Positions 1 through 8,909 are shown, counted from the first letter of the stretch. The stretch is DNA of 49,560 bases from Granulosicoccus sp. (GCA_013002205.1 JABDKN010000078.1:1-49560); one strand, 5' to 3'. A program made the numbers and translations. Notes: generated by a model from the sequence alone, not told the origin.

Positions 1-234
1 TTCCATGACATGCTTCATTTTGACGGCCTCAGCGTAGAGCGACTCTCCTTCCATGGTCAGACGGTAGCCATGGTGAACATGCTCGAACAACCGGGAGCCC
101 AATTCCGACTCGAATGATTTGATTCTACGCAGGACAGTGGTGTGGCTCACATCCAACTGCCTGGCGGCAGAAACCAGTGTCTGAGCGTCGGCCAATGCCA
201 GAAAAAAGCGCATGTGATCCCAGTTCCAGCTCAT
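1..234 (-). CDS. LysR-family transcriptional regulator, N-terminal part
   Basis: The gene runs off the left edge of the window, so only the first 78 residues are visible, from an ATG at 234. They form a typical LysR winged helix-turn-helix: an opening MSWNWDHMRFFLALAD, then AARQLDVSHTTVLRRIKSFE as the recognition region, then the wing with GSRLFEH and YRLTMEGE. The effector-binding domain lies outside the window, so the ligand cannot be inferred. It is transcribed away from the window and is separated by about 130 bases from the GST gene on the same strand. LysR regulators often control a divergent neighbour, but here the next gene lies on the same strand. Confidence 0.9.
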   Translation of the reverse strand, partial: MSWNWDHMRFFLALADAQTLVSAARQLDVSHTTVLRRIKSFESELGSRLFEHVHHGYRLTMEGESLYAEAVKMKHVME

Positions 235-367
235 AGTCACCGAGTCATTCCCTGTTATCGATAGTGCCTGCATTGGTGCCCGGACGATGCCAACGGGCTG
301 AGAATCAGCCTTTGATTTCGCGGGTGCTTCACTCGTCCTGATACACCACGTCAGAATATGCCGCCAT

Positions 368-997
368 TCATGGCAGCGGTATCACCTGACCCGCTGTCGG
401 CTGCGAGTACCCTTTCTGAAAGCCCTGACGGTTTGCCAGTTGGACATACCAACGTCTGACGTGGGGAAAATCATCCAGGTCGATACGCTGGAAATCGAAG
501 CGTGAGGCCCAGGGCCAGATAGCGATATCCGCGATGGTCAGGGCCTCTCCTGCCACGTGTTCTGAACGCGCAAGTTGCGTGTCCAGCACCCGGTAGAGCC
601 GCATGGCTTCGGTATGGTAGCGTTGTTCGGCGTAGTCGGAGACACCAGAATTGAATTTCAGGAAATGGTGTGCCTGTCCAAGCATCGGCCCAAAGCCTCC
701 CATCTGCCACATCAGCCATTGCATGGTATTCCAGTACTCTGAAGTGCCTTCCGCTGCGAGGAACCGCCCCGACTTACGGGCCAGGTACATCAGTATCGCA
801 CCCGATTCGAACAGTGAGACCGAACCATCCCGAATGGCCGGTATCTTGTTATTGGGACTGATGGCCAGGAACTCCGGCGTAAACTGATCATCCTTTCCGA
901 TATCGATGGGATGTACCACATACTCCAGTCCCATTTCTTCCAGTGCAATGGACACTTTGCGCCCATTTGGCGTTCCCCAGGTGTAGAGCTGTATCAT
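368..997 (-). CDS. Glutathione S-transferase, YfcG/nu-class-like
   Basis: This 209-residue protein has the two-domain GST layout. The thioredoxin-like domain occupies about residues 1-80, with the nu-class-type TPNG motif at 9-12, the cis-proline at P53 in NNKIPAI, and the glutathione-contacting E64-S65 pair. An all-helical C-terminal domain follows, with the usual GEALTIADIAIWPW signature near residue 150. By family it would be a cytosolic glutathione-dependent disulfide-bond reductase or transferase. The TPNG motif with no catalytic Tyr, Ser or Cys at the start favours YfcG-type disulfide reductase chemistry, but the substrate is unknown. The ATG at 997 is the only plausible start. A second, longer relative with the same motif (YghU-like) lies at 36810-37685. 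Confidence 0.9.
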   Translation of the reverse strand: MIQLYTWGTPNGRKVSIALEEMGLEYVVHPIDIGKDDQFTPEFLAISPNNKIPAIRDGSVSLFESGAILMYLARKSGRFLAAEGTSEYWNTMQWLMWQMGGFGPMLGQAHHFLKFNSGVSDYAEQRYHTEAMRLYRVLDTQLARSEHVAGEALTIADIAIWPWASRFDFQRIDLDDFPHVRRWYVQLANRQGFQKGYSQPTAGQVIPLP

Positions 998-1279
998 GAC
1001 GGTGGCGGTGTTTCTGGCAGGCCGAAAACGTGGAGGTTATCACGATGACAGTCCCTGGCAGAATTCTGCCGGGGCATGTATCACCTGCAGGCGACTCGGG
1101 CTGTTGGCGCGAAGATGCGGCCTGGGCCAAGCAGGTGACCATCGCCACCGACAAAGTCCGGATGGTGAAACATTGTGCCAGTTTCGAGATAAAAGCGTCG
1201 AAACTACGGCGGTCACGGTACCATGGGGTGATTTGACGCTTATCGCAGTCATCAGATATTCACCTGAAATCGGAACGCC

Positions 1280-1654
1280 ATGCCTAGTAAGAACACAGCA
1301 AACTCTGTCTATCACTCCGTGCTGGACCCATGGGCACGTCTGGCTGTGAACGCACCGGTAGTCATGAGTCTGCGACTGGCCATACTGCCCTGGATGTGGA
1401 TGACCAATCCGCTCAAGGCCAGCCAGGAGATGCAGCGCATGGTGACCGAGAAACAGGACGCCATTCATGAAACACTGTTCGCCATCAGCCAGACCCCGGC
1501 GCAGATGTGGTTCGATACCTGGAACGCCTGTTGGAGTTCTACACCGCATATGGCACTGAACAAGGCGGTGATCAATTCCAGCCGGCGCGTCGCCCAGCCA
1601 TACACCCGGCGTGTCAAGGCCAATCACAAGCGACTGAGTTCCAGCGGCAGTTAA
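1280..1654 (+). CDS. Small phasin-like protein
   Basis: This is a 124-residue protein with no strong family signature. It is predicted mostly helical: a hydrophobic start (residues 15-45), then a long amphipathic stretch EMQRMVTEKQDAIHETLFAI, an aromatic segment with WFDTWNACW, and a basic tail rich in Arg and Lys. This resembles short phasins and the phasin-like helper proteins that coat polyhydroxyalkanoate granules. No PHA gene is nearby, so this is an inference from sequence character only. The ribosome site (GGAACG just upstream) is weak. A longer reading frame exists on the opposite strand over the same bases, but its product looks like an arbitrary translation. Confidence 0.55.
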   Translation: MPSKNTANSVYHSVLDPWARLAVNAPVVMSLRLAILPWMWMTNPLKASQEMQRMVTEKQDAIHETLFAISQTPAQMWFDTWNACWSSTPHMALNKAVINSSRRVAQPYTRRVKANHKRLSSSGS

Positions 1655-1781
1655 ACAATAACTGCATGCCAGGGCATCGTTGTTAAACGACCTCTCGGCG
1701 CCTGATCACATGCTGGGGTACCACTCTGGCGTTCAACGATTGCTATAGTTACTTCCGTCATCCATCAAACAGGGTAGCGGC

Positions 1782-4181
1782 ATGGCAGTGGAAACACCCG
1801 CAGGGCATTTCTATCTCGGTGCTCGAGAGGCAGACGATCAACCGCTGTTGCTGGAAGCGTCCGATCTGACTACACACGGCGTCATCGTTGGCATGACAGG
1901 CTCGGGAAAGACGGGTCTGGGTGTCGTCATGCTCGAAGAGGCCTTGCTGTCGGGCATACCTGCTCTGATCATCGATCCCAAGGGTGATATGGGAAACCTG
2001 ATGCTCAGCTTCCCCAATCTGCTTCCTACGGATTTCATGCCCTGGATCAGCGAATCCGAGGCGGCCGGTGATGTGGCGAATGCCGCCGTCCAGAAGGCGG
2101 AACTCTGGAAAGCCGGCTTGCAGCGTGCCGGCATAGAGCCATCGCGTATCAAGGCATTGCACGAGAAGGCAGACTTTTCAATCTATACCCCAGGTTCCAG
2201 CGCGGGAATTCCACTGAATGTCATCGGTTCACTCAGGGCGCCTGCACCTGGCACTGACCCGGAAACACTCCAGGACGAAATCGAGGGTTTCGCATCTTCC
2301 CTGTTAGGCCTGGTGGGAATCGATAGCGATCCGCTGAGCAGTCGCGAACACATTCTGTTGTCCAATATCATCCACTGGCACTGGTCCCAGTCCAAGGATC
2401 TTGACCTGGGCATGCTGATAGGTCTGGTACAGCAGCCGCCCATGCGCAAGCTCGGGGTCATCGATCTGGATACCTTCTTTCCGCCAGCGGACAGGGTCAA
2501 ACTTGCGATGAAACTCAACGGCCTGGCGGCATCACCCGCGTTCGCCAGCTGGTGCGAGGGACCGGAGCTGGATATTCAGCAGCTGCTGCATCCAACCAGT
2601 GGCAAGGCACAGGCGGCCATCGTATGCCTGTCCCATCTGTCCGAGGCAGAGCGCCAGTTCGTGGTGACATTGCTGCTGTCGAAAATGGTGACCTGGATGC
2701 GTGCCCAACCCGGTACCGGCGATCTGCGAGCTCTCATCTACATGGACGAGGTATTCGGTTTCGTTCCTCCCGTGGGTGCGCCGCCGTCCAAGAAACCCAT
2801 ACTGACCATACTCAAGCAGGCACGTGCGTTCGGTGTCGGGCTTGTGTTATCCACACAGAATCCGGTGGACATCGACTACAAGGCAATTTCCAATGCCGGC
2901 ACCTGGATGATCGGGCGCCTGCAAACCGACCGGGACAAACAACGGCTACTCGATGGTATGGGTTCATCGGATGGTTCGGTGGATGTCAATGCCATCGGCG
3001 ATCGGATATCCAGGCTGGACAAGCGGCAATTTGTTCTTCACTCCACCCGTTTTGTTCAAGCGACCACCTTCAGTACCCGGTGGGCCATGTCCTACCTGGC
3101 CGGACCGCTGACCCGGGACCAGATCAGTCAACTGACCAGCGATGAGCAAAGGCGACAAATCGCCGCCAGGGGGGATGCGGCGTCAGCTTCTGCAAGCAGC
3201 CCCGCCGATTCGTCGGCAGTACTTGCGGACAATGAAAGCACGATAATGCCGCGTATAGCCGACAATGTGAACGTCCGGTATCTTGATCCGTCAGTACCCT
3301 ATGCAGAGTTGCTGGGCGCCTCTGCGGATGGCAGGCGTTTGCAGGCCGGCATTGCCGTACGTGTGCACATGCTCTTCGACGACACCAGGTCGAAGCTTCG
3401 CCACGAGAGCGAGTGGGAGGCTATTATTACGCCTCTTGAAGCACGCATCGATGGTGACGATTCCATCACGGTAGATTATGACGACCGTGACCTGCGGCGC
3501 GATGCACCGGCAAATGCGATCTACCTGCTCCCGGACGCAAAGATTCAGAACAAGACCTATTTCAGATCGGCACAGCGCGCAATCAAGGATCATCTCTACC
3601 GCAATCAGGAACTGACGCTGTTCCACAACGCCTCGCTGGATGCGTTTTCACGTATAGGTGAGAGTCGATCCGAGTTTGAATTGCGATGCCAGACAATCGC
3701 TGACGAAAAAACAGATGCCGATGCCAACCGACTGCGAGAAGTTCTGGCCAGTAAAACAGATCGCCTGAATGACGCAATACAGAAATCCGAAGACAAGTTA
3801 CGTGAATTGCAATTCGATGCGGCAAGTCGCAAGCAGGACCAGCGAAGTAGCCAGGTATTGGACATCGCAGGTGGCATCCTGGGCAGCCTGCTGGGTGGGC
3901 GGCGCAGCACACGCTCCATCATCACCGGCGGTATACGGCGAAGCCAGAGCAAGGGTCGCATGGTGGCCCGCGCCGAGGAACGCCTGAAAACTGCGGAGAA
4001 TCGCTACAACGAACTCCTGGAGGATCGCGACGAGCTCGAGGATGCACTGAGTGAGGATCTGTTCGCAATCCAGTCGGAATGGTCAGATAAAGCCGGCGAC
4101 ATAACGCCAATGAACATTGGACTTGAAAAGACTGACATCTCCATCGACGATGTTTCCCTGGTGTGGATACCACGACATTGA
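1782..4181 (+). CDS. HerA/VirB4-like ATPase with C-terminal coiled coil
   Basis: This is a 799-residue P-loop ATPase of the HerA/FtsK-like (DUF87) type. Walker A is GMTGSGKTG at residues 38-46. IIDPKGDMGNL follows about 20 residues later, as in HerA and VirB4 proteins that guard a fixed DNA- or protein-translocating ring. Walker B is ALIYMDEVF near residue 318, followed by a sensor-like STQNP. From about residue 440 the protein leaves the ATPase core. A beta-rich domain is followed by a charged coiled coil (about 630-685), a short glycine-rich hydrophobic patch (GGILGSLLGG, near 693), and a second coiled coil to about 770. It stands alone, with no NurA-like nuclease or secretion genes beside it. 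The role is unknown; a DNA-end or membrane-associated motor is possible. Confidence 0.8.
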   Translation: MAVETPAGHFYLGAREADDQPLLLEASDLTTHGVIVGMTGSGKTGLGVVMLEEALLSGIPALIIDPKGDMGNLMLSFPNLLPTDFMPWISESEAAGDVANAAVQKAELWKAGLQRAGIEPSRIKALHEKADFSIYTPGSSAGIPLNVIGSLRAPAPGTDPETLQDEIEGFASSLLGLVGIDSDPLSSREHILLSNIIHWHWSQSKDLDLGMLIGLVQQPPMRKLGVIDLDTFFPPADRVKLAMKLNGLAASPAFASWCEGPELDIQQLLHPTSGKAQAAIVCLSHLSEAERQFVVTLLLSKMVTWMRAQPGTGDLRALIYMDEVFGFVPPVGAPPSKKPILTILKQARAFGVGLVLSTQNPVDIDYKAISNAGTWMIGRLQTDRDKQRLLDGMGSSDGSVDVNAIGDRISRLDKRQFVLHSTRFVQATTFSTRWAMSYLAGPLTRDQISQLTSDEQRRQIAARGDAASASASSPADSSAVLADNESTIMPRIADNVNVRYLDPSVPYAELLGASADGRRLQAGIAVRVHMLFDDTRSKLRHESEWEAIITPLEARIDGDDSITVDYDDRDLRRDAPANAIYLLPDAKIQNKTYFRSAQRAIKDHLYRNQELTLFHNASLDAFSRIGESRSEFELRCQTIADEKTDADANRLREVLASKTDRLNDAIQKSEDKLRELQFDAASRKQDQRSSQVLDIAGGILGSLLGGRRSTRSIITGGIRRSQSKGRMVARAEERLKTAENRYNELLEDRDELEDALSEDLFAIQSEWSDKAGDITPMNIGLEKTDISIDDVSLVWIPRH

Positions 4182-4399
4182 TGGCGACCTGTCAGCCGGT
4201 TGATGTTCATCGGTCTTGGGAGTCACCCGGTGAGCCTCAGGTAACAGGGATGACAGCGACGACCGGCACTACGCTCACTGCGACATCTGGCTGAGGAACG
4301 AGGCATTGCTGGAAGTCAAGTTTCACAATCTGCAATCCTTTCAAGCGCGGTCTACGTAAAAGTTTAGTCCGGTCGACAAATTTTTTCATCTCTCTGCAA

Positions 4400-4413
4400 T
4401 TGATCTGCATCAA
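4400..4413 (+). promoter_or_regulatory. FNR/ANR box upstream of the hybrid histidine kinase
   Basis: The 14-base sequence TTGAT-CTGC-ATCAA is a perfect match to the FNR half-sites. Its centre (4406.5) is 37 bases before the kinase ATG at 4444. Activation from -41.5 would place transcription start at about 4448, inside the coding region. The site may therefore repress by covering a promoter (a TAGAAA at 4429 is one candidate -10), or translation may start further down. An fnr gene lies in the same window at 42225. Confidence 0.7.
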
Positions 4414-4443
4414 CTCGGGTGCAGTCTTTAGAAACCGCTATTG

Positions 4444-6324
4444 ATGACAGAACCGCGGAATTTCCTGTTTGATGTACTTGGCCTGATTGGCGGTGGGCGG
4501 GGAGATGCGCTGAATTCCCTGACACCGCATCTGCTGGGCGCGCTCATGTGGGGAGCGTTTTGTGTCTACGTGGTAGTGAATCAGTGTCGCAGCAGGCAGC
4601 CCGGTGATGCCCTGTTGCTCTGGGCTGTGTCGTTCAGCTTCCTGGTTGAACTGGGCCAGCTGACTGTCGTCGCAATGACACTGCACGGCAGCGAGGTCGT
4701 GAGCCTGACGATGCCAGCCTGGCTGATGACGAAAGATGCTTTGATCATTGGCAGCAGAATACTGATGGCTGCAGTATTTCTGCGTCTCCTGCTACCCAAT
4801 CTTCAACTTGCCTCCAGCTATCTGGCCATGGCCACCGGACTCTGGCTGATAGCGTCTCTTTTCCAGATGCTGACTTCCACGACCTACTCGGCCGATCTCA
4901 TGTCTGTGCGCTTCGGGGAGCTGCCCGCGGGCTGGGTGATGCACCTGTCAGGCATACTGATCATCTCTTTCGCCATTGTCATGCTGGCACGCAGCTCCAG
5001 ACGAATCAGAAAACCTGTCATCGCGGGTCTTGTCATGCTGTGGCTGGATTCACTGCTTGCGCTTTCCTGGTGGGCAGGCGAATGGGCACCTGCCACCGTC
5101 ATAAACCCCCTGCGAGGCAACCTGGCTTTATGGGCCATACCTTTCTTTGCTTACGCCTTGCTGCGTGTGCGTCAAGTCAGTGAAAAAAGGCAGGAGCACA
5201 GTCTCCAGAACCTTGAAAGACTTAAAGCGCTGGGTCAGCTCTCCTCGGGCATTGCTCATGATTTCAACAATCACCTGCAGATCATACTGGGCTATGTCGA
5301 ACTGGCCAGAAATCAGGACAATCGACCCACTGTCGCTCTGGACCGTATCGAACAGGCTGCCGATGCCGCAGGTGCATTGGTCAATCAACTGCTGACATTC
5401 AGTCGAGGGCAAAAAACCGAATTCACTGTCCTCGACCTCAACGAGATCATCATGAAGACCAGCCCGATGATTGCCAGGTTGCTGGGACCGCACATCAGGC
5501 TGATGCACGACCTGGATTTCAATGCAGGGCCGATCTACGCGGATAGTCGCATGATAGAGCAAGTCCTGTTCAATCTCGTGGTCAATGCCCGGGATGCCAT
5601 GCCCGGCGGTGGCACCATATCGATCCTGACCAGGCGTATTGATGCGGTTCGGAAGAAAGCGACGAATAACGGTTCCACCAGTGGAGGTGGAGTAAGGATT
5701 AGCATTGCCGATACCGGCAGTGGCATGGACAAGGAAACGCTCCGAAGATCGTTCGAACCGTTCTATACGACGAAACCCGTCGGCCAGGGTACAGGACTGG
5801 GACTGGCCACCGTCTACGGTATCGTGCAAGAGCACGGGGCCAGTATTCGGATTGACAGCAAACCGGGTGACCATACCCACGTACACATTGACTTCCCTGC
5901 AGCATCGGGAACGGTAGACGAGCGTACGGATGAAATTGAGCCGACGCTGCGTGGCAAGGGTGAAACGATACTACTGGTCGAGGATGAAGCAGCAATCAGG
6001 GATCTGGCCTGTACGCTGCTGAACAATGCCGGCTACCAGGTACTGATTGCCAATGATGGCCAACATGCCATCAATATCGTCGGTACATACTACGGAGTCA
6101 TTGATTTATGCCTGTTCGATGTAATCATGCCGAGACTGAGCGGGTACCAGACATATGACAGGATTCAGGGATCCGGAAACTCAATTCCCGTCCTGTTCAT
6201 CACGGGCGGTACCAGTCGTGCGGGAACACTCCGTCGTCAATACCCTCATCTGCAAAAGCCATTTACAGGCAATGCTCTGCTCGACGCAATACACAAGGTG
6301 CTGCACGCGACAGTGAACCATTGA
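4444..6324 (+). CDS. Membrane hybrid sensor histidine kinase with C-terminal receiver
   Basis: This 626-residue protein has about seven hydrophobic segments (roughly 26-46, 57-80, 100-118, 122-141, 164-183, 192-213 and 226-241) and no obvious periplasmic domain. A HisKA domain follows with the phospho-acceptor H272 in GIAHDFNNHLQ. The ATPase domain shows the N box (N381 in NLVVNARDAM), G1 (D423 in IADTGSGM) and G2 (GTGLGLATV). From about 505 there is a receiver with acidic E513/D514, phospho-acceptor D559 in LFDVIMP and K605. It is an NtrB-like (AHDFNN) kinase with an attached receiver, and no DNA-binding output is visible. The codon before the ATG is TTG, so a start at 4441 is also possible. 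It is tightly linked to the following LacI-like gene. The signal is unknown. Confidence 0.9.
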   Translation: MTEPRNFLFDVLGLIGGGRGDALNSLTPHLLGALMWGAFCVYVVVNQCRSRQPGDALLLWAVSFSFLVELGQLTVVAMTLHGSEVVSLTMPAWLMTKDALIIGSRILMAAVFLRLLLPNLQLASSYLAMATGLWLIASLFQMLTSTTYSADLMSVRFGELPAGWVMHLSGILIISFAIVMLARSSRRIRKPVIAGLVMLWLDSLLALSWWAGEWAPATVINPLRGNLALWAIPFFAYALLRVRQVSEKRQEHSLQNLERLKALGQLSSGIAHDFNNHLQIILGYVELARNQDNRPTVALDRIEQAADAAGALVNQLLTFSRGQKTEFTVLDLNEIIMKTSPMIARLLGPHIRLMHDLDFNAGPIYADSRMIEQVLFNLVVNARDAMPGGGTISILTRRIDAVRKKATNNGSTSGGGVRISIADTGSGMDKETLRRSFEPFYTTKPVGQGTGLGLATVYGIVQEHGASIRIDSKPGDHTHVHIDFPAASGTVDERTDEIEPTLRGKGETILLVEDEAAIRDLACTLLNNAGYQVLIANDGQHAINIVGTYYGVIDLCLFDVIMPRLSGYQTYDRIQGSGNSIPVLFITGGTSRAGTLRRQYPHLQKPFTGNALLDAIHKVLHATVNH

Positions 6325-6331
6325 AAGGAGG
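6324..6331 (+). promoter_or_regulatory. Consensus Shine-Dalgarno site
   Basis: AAAGGAGG lies 6 bases before the ATG at 6338 and overlaps the kinase stop codon (6322-6324). It fixes the start of the downstream gene and implies that the two genes are read from one message with strong translation of the second. Confidence 0.85.
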
Positions 6332-6337
6332 TTCAAG

Positions 6338-8032
6338 ATGAACCGGCAAGTAAAAGCCAGACCGATCATTGCCATGATAGGGGATGAGTTATCGGCCTTC
6401 CAGAGGCCGATAGTGGCCTGCGTGAATCAGTGCCTTGGCAAAGCCGGATTCGGCCTGCTGTATGTATGCGGAGGCCCTCTGAAGCCAACCGCTGACTGGG
6501 ATGACAATGTGCCGGTAGCACGCAATGCCATCTATACCCTGACACGTGAGTATCCGGTCGACGGCTACATCGTCTTCACGGACTCCATCGGTAGCCACGC
6601 CACCATCGACTCGCTGGCGTGTTTCGTCAGGCATTATACTCACAGACCCGTGGTCTGCTATGGGCCGGGGCCGGACGAAGTGGCCTGCGTGCAGCTGGAT
6701 AACTACTCCTCCATGGTGAGCATGATGGAGCACATGACCAGTGATCCGCAACGCAGGCGATTCGTCTTTTTACGTGGCTATCCGGACTCACCCAGTTCCT
6801 CCGACAGGGAGCGCGCATTCCGGGACATACTCACTTCTCGTGGCATTCCGGTCGATGAGTCGCTTTTGCTGAATGGAAACTATCAACCGGTGGATGCGTT
6901 TGATGCAATGGATGCTCTGCTGGAGAGTACGCACGATATCGACGCTGTCGTTGCCGCCAATGATGACATGGCACAAAGCGCAATACATGCGCTGCTGAAA
7001 CACGGCTTGCAGATTCCGCAGCAAGTGATCGTGTCAGGATTTGATGACAGTGCTGCTGCTGATCGGTCGATTCCCTCGCTCACTACCGTACACTATTCTC
7101 AGGAAACCATGGCAAGGCAGGTTGTCGAGACCCTGCTGATGCAGATTGAGGCGACCGACGTCGACGTCCCCAGCAGGCGGGTGGTAACGGTTCCTGCAAA
7201 GATCGTGATTCGTGCATCGACCGAAAAACAGTTTCTGCCCTCCACCCTGGAAACTGAACATATCAGCGCTTTTGATGCTGCAAACTTCCGGGCAACCGTA
7301 TTGAAGAACCTGCAGGTGCTGAAAACTCCCCGGGGTTTGAAAGCCAGGGAGGTCGTCGACGATATCGTCTCCATGCTGGTCAACGGCACACGCTATAGCG
7401 GCTCCAGGCTGGAGTCCGCCCTGCGGCGACTGCATGACCGACCTGATGACGTGTACTGGTGGCGTCATCTTCACCAGCAGATAACGACGAATCTACAGCG
7501 ATGTAGCAGCGAGGGACAATCTCCAGACGCCCTGGCCCTCACAGCCTCCATCCTCGGACAGATTCACCAGACAACCTGGAAAGTGGAGAATGCGCTCAGC
7601 GTGGAGGATGCCCGCTATGTACAGGGCATACTGCAATTTCGCGCAAGGCTTGCACAGGTCAATTCCATTGCAGACCTATTGGCGCTGCTGAAAGTGATCA
7701 ATGAACAATTCCCCGTCAAGGCATCATTTCTCTGCCTCTATGAAACCGCGGGCGAATGTCCTGACAAGTCGACCAGGCTGCTGGCCCGGTGGCCTGAAGA
7801 CTGTGTCGATCACGACCTGCAGACATCTTTCCCGAGTACGGAAGTACTGCCGGACAACTACCTGCATTCGGAGTTCCCGGGGCCACTGGTGCTGCAACCC
7901 ATGTGTTCAGGTACGACCCAACTGGGTTATACCGTGCATGATCTCTCGGATGAACGGTATCCGGGCAAGTTGAATACCACGGCGCTTGCCGACAGTCTTG
8001 CCATCACTCTGTGGCGGCTGATGTCTGCCTGA
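6338..8032 (+). CDS. LacI-type periplasmic-binding-fold sensor protein lacking a helix-turn-helix
   Basis: The 564-residue protein starts directly with a type I periplasmic-binding fold of the LacI/GalR class. Residues 8-16 read RPIIAMIGD. Later comes DAVVAANDDMA, then GFDDSAAADRSIPSLTTVHY (from about residue 233), the signature of the LacI effector domain. There is no N-terminal helix-turn-helix and no signal peptide, so it should be cytosolic. Residues 300-564 form a second region of uncertain family: helical to about 430, then a GAF-like stretch (VNSIADLLALLKVINEQFPVK to the end). No GGDEF, kinase or DNA-binding output is visible. The perfect ribosome site and 13-base gap tie it to the kinase. 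It may present a small-molecule (perhaps sugar) signal to that kinase; this is inference. Confidence 0.75.
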   Translation: MNRQVKARPIIAMIGDELSAFQRPIVACVNQCLGKAGFGLLYVCGGPLKPTADWDDNVPVARNAIYTLTREYPVDGYIVFTDSIGSHATIDSLACFVRHYTHRPVVCYGPGPDEVACVQLDNYSSMVSMMEHMTSDPQRRRFVFLRGYPDSPSSSDRERAFRDILTSRGIPVDESLLLNGNYQPVDAFDAMDALLESTHDIDAVVAANDDMAQSAIHALLKHGLQIPQQVIVSGFDDSAAADRSIPSLTTVHYSQETMARQVVETLLMQIEATDVDVPSRRVVTVPAKIVIRASTEKQFLPSTLETEHISAFDAANFRATVLKNLQVLKTPRGLKAREVVDDIVSMLVNGTRYSGSRLESALRRLHDRPDDVYWWRHLHQQITTNLQRCSSEGQSPDALALTASILGQIHQTTWKVENALSVEDARYVQGILQFRARLAQVNSIADLLALLKVINEQFPVKASFLCLYETAGECPDKSTRLLARWPEDCVDHDLQTSFPSTEVLPDNYLHSEFPGPLVLQPMCSGTTQLGYTVHDLSDERYPGKLNTTALADSLAITLWRLMSA

Positions 8033-8099
8033 TGATCCGTGAGGACGATTGAACTTTCGTCGACGATCAAGCCGCGTCCCACGGGATATGGACAGTTTA

Positions 8100-8128
8100 C
8101 ATACTAGTATGGTAATTCTGGTATGGTA
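8100..8128 (+). promoter_or_regulatory. Operator-like palindrome and direct repeat upstream of the GntR gene
   Basis: CATACTAGTATG at 8100-8111 is a perfect 12-base palindrome. The octamer GTATGGTA occurs twice (8107-8114 and 8121-8128), 14 bases apart. GntR/FCD regulators often bind short TA-rich palindromes near their own start, so autoregulation is likely. The octamer ATACTAGT recurs before the ABC transporter at 9095-9102. Confidence 0.5.
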
Positions 8129-8146
8129 GTGTAGTGTAGTGTAGTG
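8126..8146 (+). repeat. Tandem GTAGT pentamers (four copies)
   Basis: Four perfect copies of GTAGT are followed by G, directly after the operator-like repeats and about 75 bases before the GntR start codon. It is a short tandem tract prone to copy-number change, located in the probable leader or promoter of the regulator. Confidence 0.85.
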
Positions 8147-8219
8147 AAAGGTTTTGAGAATTGGCACCCATTATCGTTCAACGACGCGCTGCATGCGCCA
8201 AACATGATCGGAATTCGAG

Positions 8220-8909
8220 ATGACGAGCCCTGGCCTGGATCTCAGCAACGTGCGACGAACCACCGCTGATGAGCTGTTCGATCAGCTGCGTACAGATATA
8301 GAGAAACTTCGTTTGCTTCCCGGCACCAAATTGTCCGAGGCGGAGGTGGCCCGTCAGTACAATGTCTCCCGCCAACCGGTCCGCGAAGCACTGATCAGGC
8401 TGGACAATCTGGAGCTTGTCGAGATACAGCCGCAAAAAGCCACGATCGTTCGGCGAATATCCCGATCAGGCATAGAGCAGGCCAGGTTCGTCCGCTCCTC
8501 CGTGGAGCTGGAAATAGCACGGAGGGCCTGTGCGCGCTATGGTGGTGAACTGGATCAAGAGTTCGAGGACAATTTGAACAGTCAGGTTGAAAGCCTCGAC
8601 AGTGAGAATTATTCTGATTTCAACCGGATCGACTGGGCGTTTCATGCGTTGCTGTGCCGTGCTGCCGACTGCAAATTTGCCATAGACATCATCGTTCAGT
8701 GCAAGGCCAAGGTTGACCGCCTTTGCCTGTTTTCCCTGTCTGATGTAGCCGGTGCGCAACAGGTCTATGACGATCACCTGCGAATTTACACCTACCTGCA
8801 GAACCGGGACATCACAGGCATGAGCAATGCCATCATCCAGCACCTGGCACGTCTGGACGACACGATTGAGCGGATACAGAAAGAGCATGAAGACTATTTC
8901 GATGACTGA
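8220..8909 (+). CDS. GntR-family transcriptional regulator, FCD subfamily
   Basis: This 229-residue protein has the GntR winged helix at about residues 15-80 (LSEAEVARQYNVSRQPVREALIRL). An FCD all-helical effector domain follows, with the metal/ligand-site pattern intact: a His in DWAFHALL, one in YDDHLRIY and one in AIIQHL. FCD regulators usually sense organic acids or amino-acid-derived compounds and control adjacent catabolic or transport genes. Here the next genes in the same direction encode a branched-chain-type ABC transporter, which shares an operator-like octamer, so that transporter is the probable target. The ATG at 8220 follows a GGAA sequence. Confidence 0.9.
   Translation: MTSPGLDLSNVRRTTADELFDQLRTDIEKLRLLPGTKLSEAEVARQYNVSRQPVREALIRLDNLELVEIQPQKATIVRRISRSGIEQARFVRSSVELEIARRACARYGGELDQEFEDNLNSQVESLDSENYSDFNRIDWAFHALLCRAADCKFAIDIIVQCKAKVDRLCLFSLSDVAGAQQVYDDHLRIYTYLQNRDITGMSNAIIQHLARLDDTIERIQKEHEDYFDD

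Noticed and set aside
1040-1627. 195-residue open frame on the minus strand
   Set aside because: Overlaps the phasin-like gene. The plus-strand product has a sensible helical character, the minus-strand product is rich in Cys, His and Pro without pattern.
2552-3145. 197-residue open frame on the plus strand
   Set aside because: Second frame inside the HerA-like ATPase gene; the ATPase frame holds the Walker motifs.
5128-5886. 252-residue open frame on the minus strand
   Set aside because: Fully antisense to the histidine kinase domain; composition is arbitrary and no ribosome site is present.
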